A DNA stretch of 64,000 bases from Enchytraeus crypticus (Eukaryota > Annelida > Clitellata > Enchytraeida > Enchytraeidae). The stretch spans positions 2,619,001-2,683,000 of the forward strand of contig CAJHZI010000425.1 in assembly GCA_905160935.1 (NCBI GenBank). The letters run 5' to 3'. The notes beneath the pieces are model-generated. The model was not told where the DNA came from. It ran no database searches and saw nothing but the letters and a program-made list of their open reading frames with translations. The position numbers and the translations under genes are program-made. This document shows positions 54,961-64,000 of the stretch, in pieces (position 1 is the stretch's first letter; each line of letters starts with the position of its first letter).

Positions 54961-57417
54961 TTAAGATTTCCTATAACTAGACGCTGAGACAGGTTTAGGG
55001 ACTCTACTTTGAGCTTGGACGCCTCTTTGCGCAGACATCTGTGACGGAATGCTGGTTCTAGCCGACCCTGCTGAACTAGGTCTCATCTTAACGCTCGATT
55101 CCTTCATCCTTGCTCTTCCATCCATCTCTCCTATGGATTGAATCATGTAGGGTGCAGTAGTCTCAATAGATTCCTGATATTTTCTGAGTTGTAACTGATT
55201 TGGACCTGCCTTTAGCTGTCCTCTGTTGATCATTCTACTCTGATCACTTGCCTGAGCGCTCTGTGGTCGAACCAGACCCTGACTAACACCATTGCCTCTC
55301 CTGAACTCTCTATCGTCCTCAACATTATCAACTCTAATCAAATCCCCTCCCATATCACTTCTAACCCTAGCAAACCCTCCGACAACTTCGTTGTCAGCCT
55401 GAATCCCATCGAAATCTGCCTCGTTTGGACTGAAGACATCGTCGTCGCCATTCTCTTCGTCGTCCACCCCGTCTGAGAGCTGGTTGGACGATGGGGCAGT
55501 GCTGGACTTGCTTCCACTGCCCGCTCTAGTAGACGGACTGACGTTTAAATATTTACGAGTAGGTGGCGACGGGGGTAGTCTTTTAGGGGTAAAGAACGTC
55601 GATGAATTTTCGGCCGATTCATCGCCGTTATCTGACTGAAACTGCTCCGTAAAGCCTCCTGAAAGACTTTGTTGGTTAGAATCTGAACTAAAGTTGTGCT
55701 GTTTAGAAGAGTTACCGTTCTGAAAGTCTTCTTTAGTTCTCGCTGAATCACTCTGACGCTTATTGTAGAATGATTTTGTTACTCGTTTCTCGAGACTACC
55801 ATGTTTATCTCCTGAAGTGTCCGAGGAAGGAATCTGGAAAACGACATTTTGCTTTGTCTTTGTTCCGGATACTGGTGAGACAGATGGAGAAGCTGAGCGA
55901 GTAATTGGTGATGAGATGGAACGTGCGGTGGGTGCTGTGCTGGGTGAACCTGCCGTAGATTTAGAATGACTGATCGGAGAGTCGTTGACAAATATCTGAG
56001 GGCATAGTGGAACACGAGGTTTCTCATTCCAGGTTTCTCCTTCACCATCTCCCTGAGACAAATCAACGAATGAGGATTTTAATTAATTTAATTCACCAAT
56101 TCAATGGCAGACAAATATATAACTCCTGTTTCATCATCTGATGGTGACAACGTAAGAATGAAAACATGTGAGGTTAATTTGGAATAGTAGGCTTTTCCTC
56201 TCAAGTGCTGAGAAATTGGCATGTCCGGGGCTCATAGGCGTCCCTGACATCATCCTTGGATGAGGAAACGGACGTTAAATCTTTATTGTTATTATTATTA
56301 TTAATATTATATTCCTTTTTGCAGTCTTGCTCACTAATGCGCAGTTTACCGACCAGAAACTAATCTAGTCAATAAACTGCAGAAAGGCAGTGGCTGAGCC
56401 TGCGCGTATATAATTTAATGTTGCTGGTAAAATATGGCTACGATATGATTTTGTTTTCTTCAGTATCTTCGTTTGTCAGATTATTAAACGTGCAGCTGTC
56501 GATTATGCTAGTATCTATCATTTCTCGACAAGCAGGTGGTTGAATAAATAAAAATGTCTAAGTAGAAATATACAAATTTATAATCTGACTGATATGGAAT
56601 TGTTACGTTAATTATTCTTGTGGAAGAGTACTAACAACTTGTCAGCTGCTGCAAGAATCTGGTGATATCAATGGCGCGAGTACGCAAATGGTTTAAATGA
56701 TTGAATATACTTAATACGGTCATTGTTAGGAATTATTGAGTGCAGCCACATTTTACTGTTAAACGTCTGAAGTGAGTCATTAGCGGATGAAAATAAACGT
56801 AATTAAAACTTGAATAGTATGCTGAATGTTATACTTACGGGAAGGTACTGCTCTGGTTTATGTAGAACGCTGCGATGTTTCTGACCTGAGCTGACGTAAG
56901 CAGAATCTGCGGGTTTGCATTGTGACGTGTTGCGCTGAACCACGGCCAGTCTGTGTTATGAACAGTAGTATGTGCAAATTGAATTTAGTTATTATGGTAG
57001 TAAAGTATAAAGTAAAGGACACTACTGTGGTAGAAAGTATACTATTCTGATGGTAGAGTATTATATAGAATTATTATATATTTTCTCTTCAGCACTAGTT
57101 TTTTCAGATCGTTTGGGGTGCATCGATTTGTAGTGAAATGTGATGGGGGGACGTCCCTGACATCATCCTTGTATGAGGAAACGGACGTTAAACCTTTATT
57201 ATTATTACTATTATTAGAGTTATATATACAATATATAAAAATACAATACCAGAGGAACCAACTCCTGAAAATTACACATACACTGTTCTGAGATTGCTAT
57301 TAATTAGTCGTATCCAAAGACCCGTTTTAAAAATTTATCTCTACTTATATTAGACTCTTTATCTCTGTCTCTCTCTCTCTCTCTTTGCTATCTGTCTTGT
57401 CGGTCTCTCTCCCTCTT

Positions 57418-57450
<33 letters not shown>

Positions 57451-57468
57451 ATTTCTCTGTCTCTCTCT

Positions 57469-57506
<38 letters not shown>

Positions 57507-58865
57507 AGTGTTCTCTCTTGTAACTTATATGAAGTGGCAGGCCCAAGCTATATATTCCCACTCTCAGTCTGCTTTCGTACTCCATAATCTTCACTAAATA
57601 AATCTATGAAGAGCTGTAAATACTGATCTAATGTTTAAGCATTAGCAGGACATCAAGGATAACGCGATCAAAAGCTACACTGTACAAACTTCTTGAGAGT
57701 TGCCAGTGTCCCCGCCAAGTGTTTCCATCGATCCAGAAGTTTATCCATCTCACACTGCTCCTCTCTTGTCAATCTGTAGAACAATGGTCAACGCACTTAG
57801 CTGAGAAAAACTGTAATCTATTCCTGAATCATGATTTATATCAACATATTGTAATCTGTTATCTTAATACATTTATCAGCTGATTGACAGTTGATAAATG
57901 TACTAAGAAATATTAGAAGAGTTTGATAGGACACATCCTAAGGGAGGAAGGTCTATTGATAGAGGTAATAGAAAGTAGAATGGAAGGCAAAAGAGGCAGG
58001 GGCAGGCCGAGATATGTTGGATGATTTAAAGGCACACGCATATGTGGAAATGAGGAGGAAAGCGGAAGACAGAAACGAGTGGAGGCGTTATATACCATGG
58101 ACCTGCTAGTGGTAAGTGCACTAAGACAGAGAGATTGTAATCTGTATCTTGTTTAATACACGTAACATATTTTCGATGTATCGTTTTTACAAATGCAAGA
58201 GCTTATTGAGAGGAGGTCAAATGTTATCATTCCTATTTACGTCCCTGAAGAGGGCTCAATCGATCAAGAATTAATCTCTCCATAAAAAGCTTTTCTTTAT
58301 TTACACTTCAGTGAAGTCTATATTTTGGAGAAAATATATATGTTTTAGTATTTTCTATATTATATTTCGAACGAAAATTTGTTCAACATCAGCTAACAGA
58401 GTTTTAAATTCTTTATCAAAATAATTTGAAAAGTTATTCAGTGTCAACTTAGCCAAATCTGTATTTTTCTTTTTAAGATAAAATGAACGAACATGTTGCA
58501 AAATTATCATACCTGTCGAAATTATCCTTAGGTGAAACAAATGACTTCATTTTTGTTAATAAGATTTGAAGCTTATCTGAAAATACAAATTAAACTTAAT
58601 AAATCAATAGGTCTAATGGAAACTGTCCAAATATACATGTATAAATAGCATGGCTTAATTAAGCACTTCAAGATTCGTGGCTAATAGAACTCAAATATAA
58701 TTTTTAAGTCAACTGAATAGGCCCCTAACTAATTGAGTATTTGAGGCAAAATAAAAATACTAATACTAAAAATAATAGAGTTAATTAAATAATAGCGTAA
58801 TGGCAAAAATTGATACATGATTTGCTTCGGACGTATAATTGAATCAGTTACCATTTAATTGAGAG

Positions 58866-58912
<47 letters not shown>

Positions 58913-61405
58913 CTTAAATTAATATCCACGCAAAGCAAAGCAATACTGTGAAGAGTTAACGTTCTTATTAAAACTGATGTCATTTTTAATAAAAGGTTTC
59001 AGCTTCGTTAATCAGTTATAAATATCCAGCCGTTTCCTAGCGTAACTTTATTTGGCAGATTTAATTAAAATTTCCACAATAAAGTCCTTTTACGTTTACC
59101 AATGCACTCTGCGTCTGTTTCGATCAGTCACATTCTGAAGAAACTATTTGACTTCTCATTATGAGAAGTTAAGAGCTACAGGCTAAATTAAACAAGCAAT
59201 TGTGCTTTCTGATCAAGTGTTTATCATGTTATATGAAATGAAGGAAGTCGTAAAAAAGAAAACACGCATTATAGTGAAATGATCAACTATGTCGATATCT
59301 ATCATTTTTTAATACCACATGTTTAAACCGTTAGGCAATCTAGACAATTTTCCGTATAATCAGTCCGGTGAATGTCCGAGATTTTACTCTCTGATCAGCG
59401 CGGCTGGAATTCGAACCCACGAGAGTTTAACTCAACTCAGAATCTGTTACTTAGAACTTCATGACGTCACCTCTACGTCATTGAGACATTCAATACTATA
59501 ATATTAAAATAATATACATGTAATAAAATATAATATTGGTACTTTTATGATCGGCAAGAAGTCTGCCCACTTGACCCAGTACAGCGGTGGTGTTCTCCAC
59601 TTGACCTAGATCAACGTCACATCTCCTGGTCACTACGTCACTTCGTAACTCCTCCACACTGCTCTCCAGTTCTCTGGCGACAGAAGAGCAAAAGCATCTG
59701 CTAATTTACGCTTTAATGTTTGTTTAGATATATAATAGACTATAATAGACTATGGTCTATTATAGTTTATAGTAAAATATACCTTAAATTTCGAATATTC
59801 GAAGTTTACTCGCTGATAATCATGCCTTCCCGTGCATCCACTTAACACTTCATCTCGTTACCTGCCGCTTTACACACCGTGCTATTTAGATTTTCAAGGC
59901 AATGTTACGATAAAGTTTATTTTAAAGCAGATAACGATTGTAATACGCTGTATAATATTGTGATTGTATAATATTTATTGAGGTGTATACTTTGTAGAAC
60001 AATGTTTAATTTTGACGTACTAACTTTAAGGCGTTATTGATGGCGAACGCCTCTTCGATGTATCTCGTTTTCTCTGCCTCCAGAACATCCAATTGAGCCT
60101 TCTCCCCTGAAACACCGGGAAGAGCGTCCACAGCCTCCTGTGGAAAAAATCATCCGGAGGATATTTGTAGTTGTAAAATGTGAATATATTCATTTTAATT
60201 TCTAGAGCAGTAATTAGTTGAGCAATTGTTGCAGTATTATCATTGTTTTAGTTACACAAAAGATTACAATATAGGCCTAATGCAATACACGTGAATTGAA
60301 TCAAAGATATTCTGTGGATTGAACAGGTTCGAAGAGTTACATGCTATGGACCTGCCGTTAGGAATTTAAATAGAATACGCATTTGCTGCTAGCACTCAAT
60401 CATAGTATAATGAGCACAAATTTTTGTTGAAATTTGACAGAAAAAACCTTTTTGTCTGCAAACTTATCTTTACATGACTCGAAAAATATCTACAAACAAG
60501 AATTATAACGTAAAAAAGCTAACTTTGCCTAATTAGGCCTGAAAACCTTTCATAAATTTTAACATAACTTATAGCAGTCTAAAATAAAAGCTGAGAACAT
60601 AATCGGCCCGTTTTGAAGCAGCTGAGAATAGAAAGAAGAGCAGCTGTACTCTAGTTATCTCGACAGATGGCGCTGACTCTTTATCCTATCTGAACTTTAA
60701 TTGCTCCAGCTGCAGGTGCTTCCTGAAGTAAATAGGTCACTTGAAGATTACTCATTGTGGGGGATAAACACAAACACACGTGTTAACGCGTAAGAAGATG
60801 TATTCAAATATATTTACACACTGCGTACGATAAGAAACATCGATCCATGCGGATTATAACAAATTAGAGAGCACAACAGCGCAAACTAATATATGCAAAC
60901 AAATATAAAAAACTTGCATCAATAGAAGTCACGCAGTCATTTGCAAAAAGTAAGCATAACGCTTACAAAAAGACATTATATAAATACAAGCTGGAGCCAG
61001 TGGCGATGTCGGTATGATATTCGATCGCGGATCAGTATGTGCGGGGTTCAAACCTTGGACTCGCCCGTCACTGACATCGCTTTCGAGTGAGGAAACTGAC
61101 GTTAACATTAGCTTTTTAGCTTTACTTTTACATGAAACTGATATGTTAGAGAAAAGCAGGAATCAACGTACTTTTATCTTGACGAAAGTTTTGTAAATGG
61201 ACTCCTTATGCAGCACTGCCTGTACTTGATGCATCTGCCTGACCCGGGCTAGCTCGGCCTTCAGGGCCCTGACCTCTCCCAACAACCTCTGCAGAGTTGT
61301 CTGCAGCTCTGGCCGTGGGGCCGACCTTCGCTCTGAGTTTGGTGTCATCTCTACAAGTGCATAAAAGTCAAATTTATAATATTCTCTCGCTCGCGCGCAT
61401 ACTCA

Positions 61406-61447
<42 letters not shown>

Positions 61448-63112
61448 GTCTCTGTCTCTCTCTTTCTCTCTCTATCTATCTATCTAGCTATCTCGAGTGC
61501 TTCGTCACTGGCTCCAGCCACTTCGCCACTGGCTTCAGCCAGTATTGTGTTGTATTGTATTGCACTGATTTCATTTTTTATGTTGTATTGTGTTGTATTT
61601 TAGAGACTTCGCCACTGGCTCCAGCCATATCGCCACTGGCTCCAGCCAGTATTATGTTGTATTGTGTTGTATCGTGTGGTATTTTAAAGCAGTTAGATGA
61701 CATACGCCTGACCACGGTGCACTGGGAGGCGTCCGAGTTGGCGCTATAGCTGCTCAGAGCGCTTCCACGTCTTCCGCGCCCTGCTGCCAGATCTGGAGAT
61801 CTCTGAGGCTGATCCAACTGATCTGGAGGCAACGGCTGATGCCGTTGTTGTTGCTTTTGTTGCTGTTGCATGACTGTGCTCTGAACAACGGCTGCGAGAG
61901 AAGCCAATTGTGTCTCCATCTTGCACATTCTTTCACTAAAATATTTCAAAATGTGAAGATACAGTAGTACGGTGTTGCATTAATTCAATCTTTTGACAAT
62001 TTAGCTAATGATTTAGATTTTGAAATAGCAGGAATAAATATAAATATAGTGAGATATATTGATAAAAATTTATTACGATATATACATTGATCTTTATCAA
62101 ATGCTAAGGATTATTTATAAGTATTCAGTATAACATATTGATATATCTACATCATGAAGTTTAACTTTCATTAAAGATTCGTACCTGGCCTCCCTAAAGC
62201 TTTCAGCCTCTTGAGTTTTACCGAGATCGTTTGAGATTGGATCGTGGTTTGCCAATTTCGACTGAGAATAAGCGTCCTGTTGGAGATAAGAAGATTTCTG
62301 CTGTCTCTCAATGCTTGATTTACCCGTAACATCTACGCACATATGTAATATCTACAAACATATGCAAAATCTACACACACATGAATGTGTAATAGTTGCA
62401 ATGTTAATTTTAATGACTATAGAGATGTTGTTTAATGCGATCCGTTTGGAATGAAGTGCGAATTCGGTCAACAAATCTATAGACATTTACGGTTAAGATT
62501 TTGGAGATTATTTTGCAAAGATTTATGTATTTCAGATAAATAATAACTTCTGAAATTTAGTTTTCATTTCTAAGATTAGGCTACAGTGAAAATTAAAATC
62601 TTGACAAAAATTAATTTGTTTTAAAATGCTTTGAAGTGCTCAAGTAAAGGTAGAACTTAGTAAAATCTCTCGAGGTTATCAAAATAGATGAGCCATTTAA
62701 AACTGGAGTTGCATTCATCTTTCCATCTGTTCTCTCATTCTTTTGGTTGAACATTAGTTGGATATTGACTTCGATCAATTTCTTTCTATTTGGTGTTATA
62801 TTTTAACTAAATAATTATAACATTGCTTTCGTTTGAAACAGCCTTACTCTAACGCTCGAATAGGAATCAAGTTACTAATAAAAATTATTTTACAAATTAT
62901 TGAGTTATAACAAAATATAGAATCACTTACGTTCAGAGAATAAAGGAGTTGCACATCGCTGATTGTTATGAGCGATGAGATCTGTCTGATGTCTAGATGA
63001 TGATGTGGGTGGTAAATCTCTGTGCTGACTAATATTCGCCTGCATCGAGTCCATACCTGGGATGATGTCTCCCTCTTCAAAAATCTTCAATACGCTTCGA
63101 TCCTTTATACTC
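54961..63112 (-). CDS. p140Cap/SKT-family scaffold (SRCIN1/KIAA1217 homologue), C-terminal ten exons
   Basis: Minus-strand exons in coding order: 63112-62931, 62332-62185, 61935-61706, 61350-61172, 60137-60025, 59673-59543, 58576-58513, 57773-57681, 56950-56839 and 56052-54961. All junctions are GT-AG and all phases agree, giving 780 codons to the stop. Landmarks match SRCIN1/KIAA1217: DRSVLKIF (DRSLVKIY in SRCIN1), ERMCKMETQLASLAAVVQS, RALKAELARVRQMH, then the AIP3/Bud6-like coiled coil (EAEKTRYIEEA, LKELESSVEELRSDV, VENTTAVLGQVGRLL, LLDRWKHLAGTLATLKKFV). The last exon is a Ser/Pro-rich, acidic-patched disordered tail with TSIP, an S/T-x-I-P motif of the EB1-binding kind. Known relatives are cytoplasmic scaffolds that restrain Src and link actin to microtubules. 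Poly-Gln lies in the third exon. The 5' exons are beyond the window. Confidence 0.85.
56100..56838. other. Intron with repeat F
   Basis: Non-coding. A repeat F copy at 56,215-56,310 ('cgtccctgacatcatccttgg', 'gaggaaacggacgttaaat') ends in (ATT)n. A second copy is in the next intron at 57,130-57,215. Confidence 0.55.
57130..57215 (+). repeat. Dispersed repeat F with (ATT)n tail
   Basis: 'acgtccctgacatcatcctt', 'gaggaaacggacgttaaacc', then TTTATTATTATTACTATTATT. Same as 56,215-56,310. The conserved 3' end next to a simple-sequence tail is SINE-like. Confidence 0.6.
57364..57508. repeat. (CT)n microsatellite
   Basis: Long CT-rich run with TCTGTCT and TTTC interruptions. The small open frame across it is compositional. 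Confidence 0.9.
57905..58130 (+). repeat. Dispersed repeat E (LINE 3' end), best copy
   Basis: Plus strand reads as a degraded coding tail: IGHILREEGLLIEVIESRME, then KRGRGRPR and AEDRNEWRRYIPWTC with frame breaks. This RGRPR-EDR-W pattern is the usual C-terminus of LINE ORF2 proteins. It lies in an intron of the minus-strand gene. Confidence 0.65.
58513..58576 (-). CDS. 64-nt exon of the p140Cap/SKT-family gene
   Basis: Acceptor gtattttcag and donor GTATGA on the minus strand. It enters in phase 1 and leaves in phase 2, which is exactly what the neighbouring exons need. It encodes NKLQILLTKMKSFVSPKDNFD plus a split Arg. That fills the gap where SRCIN1/KIAA1217 have a FP.LQ.KM segment. Confidence 0.8.
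58869..58910. repeat. (GA)n microsatellite
   Basis: Uninterrupted GA run, intronic. Confidence 0.95.
59261..59493 (-). repeat. SINE-B copy
   Basis: Minus-strand full-length copy: 'acacgcattatagtgaaatg', 'gatatctatca', 'gtccggtgaatgtccgag', B box 'ggaattcgaaccc', head 'cgtcattgagacattc'. Intronic. Confidence 0.78.
60991..61135 (+). repeat. SINE-A copy
   Basis: 'ctggagccagtggcgatgtc' head, 'cgatcgcggatcagtatgtg', B box 'ggggttcaaaccttgg', tail 'gacgttaacattagcttttt'. It ends about 35 bp from an exon of the minus-strand gene. Confidence 0.8.
61395..61660. repeat. (CT)n tract and tandem SINE-A head pieces
   Basis: 61,395-61,490 is a CT microsatellite. 61,507-61,650 contains four or more inverted copies of the SINE-A head ('cgccactggctccagcca') spaced by 'ttgtgttgtatt' repeats. 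It looks like local tandem duplication of a SINE end. Confidence 0.65.
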
Positions 63113-64000
63113 CTGCGCGATAGAATTCAACAATTATCTTAATTAGTGCATTTACTAGAAACTTGGAAATGATTATGTATTATCTATGTTTGCAGTTGTA
63201 CAATGTCTTGAAGTCACTAGAAAGTCCTCTAATCGTTCAGTGGTTATCTAATAATATTAGTCCTGCCTGTACTATTGTTTAAATCACGTTTTAATTTTAA
63301 TGCATTTTTAGTTCTGTAAATCTTTAGTATCTGCTTTAGTTAGTCCGCAATATTTTACTCTTTACAGTTTAATGCTATTTTCATTATTTATGATTATAAT
63401 CTCCAATTTTTCTACGATCACATGTTGTTATGTTGTCATGTTTCCGTGTTTCCGGTAGTCAGCTACATAAAGCTAAATTGAGCTCTTTCTGACAGCCGTT
63501 TTATTTGTATTCTGTCTCGTTGTATGCGCTTTATGTATATTTTGATTCAGTTACAAAGAAGCGATCATAGCTCTCTCTCTTAGTGAAGCACAGTGACATT
63601 TATGATTGGTGTATGATATTCATAATCAAACTCCCGTATAATTTAAATTTAAATAGAGTTTTCAAGTATAAAGCCTTGCTTTCAAAATGAGATGGATGAG
63701 ATGGAACCCCGCTTTGAAAACCGAAATAGTATTAAGATGAAACATTCATAGTATGGAAATATAGTATGCCAAATTAGCAGAAATAACATTGTAAATATGT
63801 GGAAATTGAGGATATTTGAGCTCCAGATGATGAACTGGGGTAGTTTCTTTTGTTGCCCGTAAAGGACTTTAAAGGCTTTGTTAAGAGAGCTTTGCGAAAG
63901 AGTTTGAGATAACTTATAATGATTTCTGTATTTAGATGAATGTCAAAGGTCGCTTTTCTAAAAAACAATTACTCAACCTCTTCGATGTTTGATGTTATTG
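63113..64000. other. Intron of the p140Cap/SKT-family gene, no exon seen
   Basis: The next upstream exon must end in phase 2. I found no acceptor/donor pair with an open frame that fits, so it probably lies beyond the window. Confidence 0.45.

Noticed and set aside
57385-57597. Ser/Leu-rich 70-codon frame
   Set aside because: Entirely explained by the (CT)n microsatellite.
63774-63968. 64-codon minus-strand frame as an upstream exon of the p140Cap/SKT-family gene
   Set aside because: No acceptor/donor pair gives the required phase 2 exit, and the residues do not resemble the family.

Overview
This is a window of AT-rich eukaryotic nuclear DNA. It has spliced genes with GT-AG introns, short exons and long introns full of repeats. 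The gene set is an NAD kinase family member, a BCDIN3D-type methyltransferase, TAF9 and a p140Cap/SKT-family (SRCIN1/KIAA1217) protein. Together with many tRNA-derived SINEs, several non-LTR retrotransposons and a DD37E Tc1/mariner element, this points to an invertebrate bilaterian animal. A lophotrochozoan is my guess, but the sequence alone does not fix the phylum.

Layout. 1-10,080: mostly repeats, with one candidate orphan exon (984-1115), a roughly 2-kb foldback (about 2,612-4,595), a hAT-type non-autonomous element with a clean 8-bp target duplication (6,098-6,611) and several SINEs. 10,191-31,310: a ten-exon plus-strand NAD kinase-like gene of 553 codons, rebuilt here with every splice phase matching. 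Its introns hold an apparently intact DD37E transposon (13,588-14,975), two 5'-truncated LINEs on the other strand, and minisatellites. 31,311-37,357: intergenic, repeats only. 37,358-39,054: a two-exon BCDIN3D homologue. 39,113-49,520: a nest of transposons. A full-length two-ORF LINE (41,530-47,086, minus strand, 9-bp target duplication) sits inside a minus-strand copy of another LINE, and itself contains a 1,272-bp LTR-like insertion and a SINE. A plus-strand copy of the outer LINE follows. 49,602-53,240: TAF9, five exons, starting about 80 bp after the end of that LINE. 54,961-63,112: the C-terminal ten exons (780 codons) of the p140Cap/SKT-family gene on the minus strand, convergent with TAF9; its 5' exons lie beyond the right edge.

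How the genes relate: this is not an operon. The genes act separately, in NADP supply, RNA 5'-phosphate methylation, RNA polymerase II initiation, and Src/cytoskeletal scaffolding. The most notable biology is the NAD kinase-like gene. Its C-terminal domain is well conserved, but the catalytic GGDGT motif reads G-C-D-S-A and the following substrate-pocket loop is replaced. It is therefore a candidate non-canonical or pseudo-NAD kinase. The transposon nest gives a readable order of insertions.
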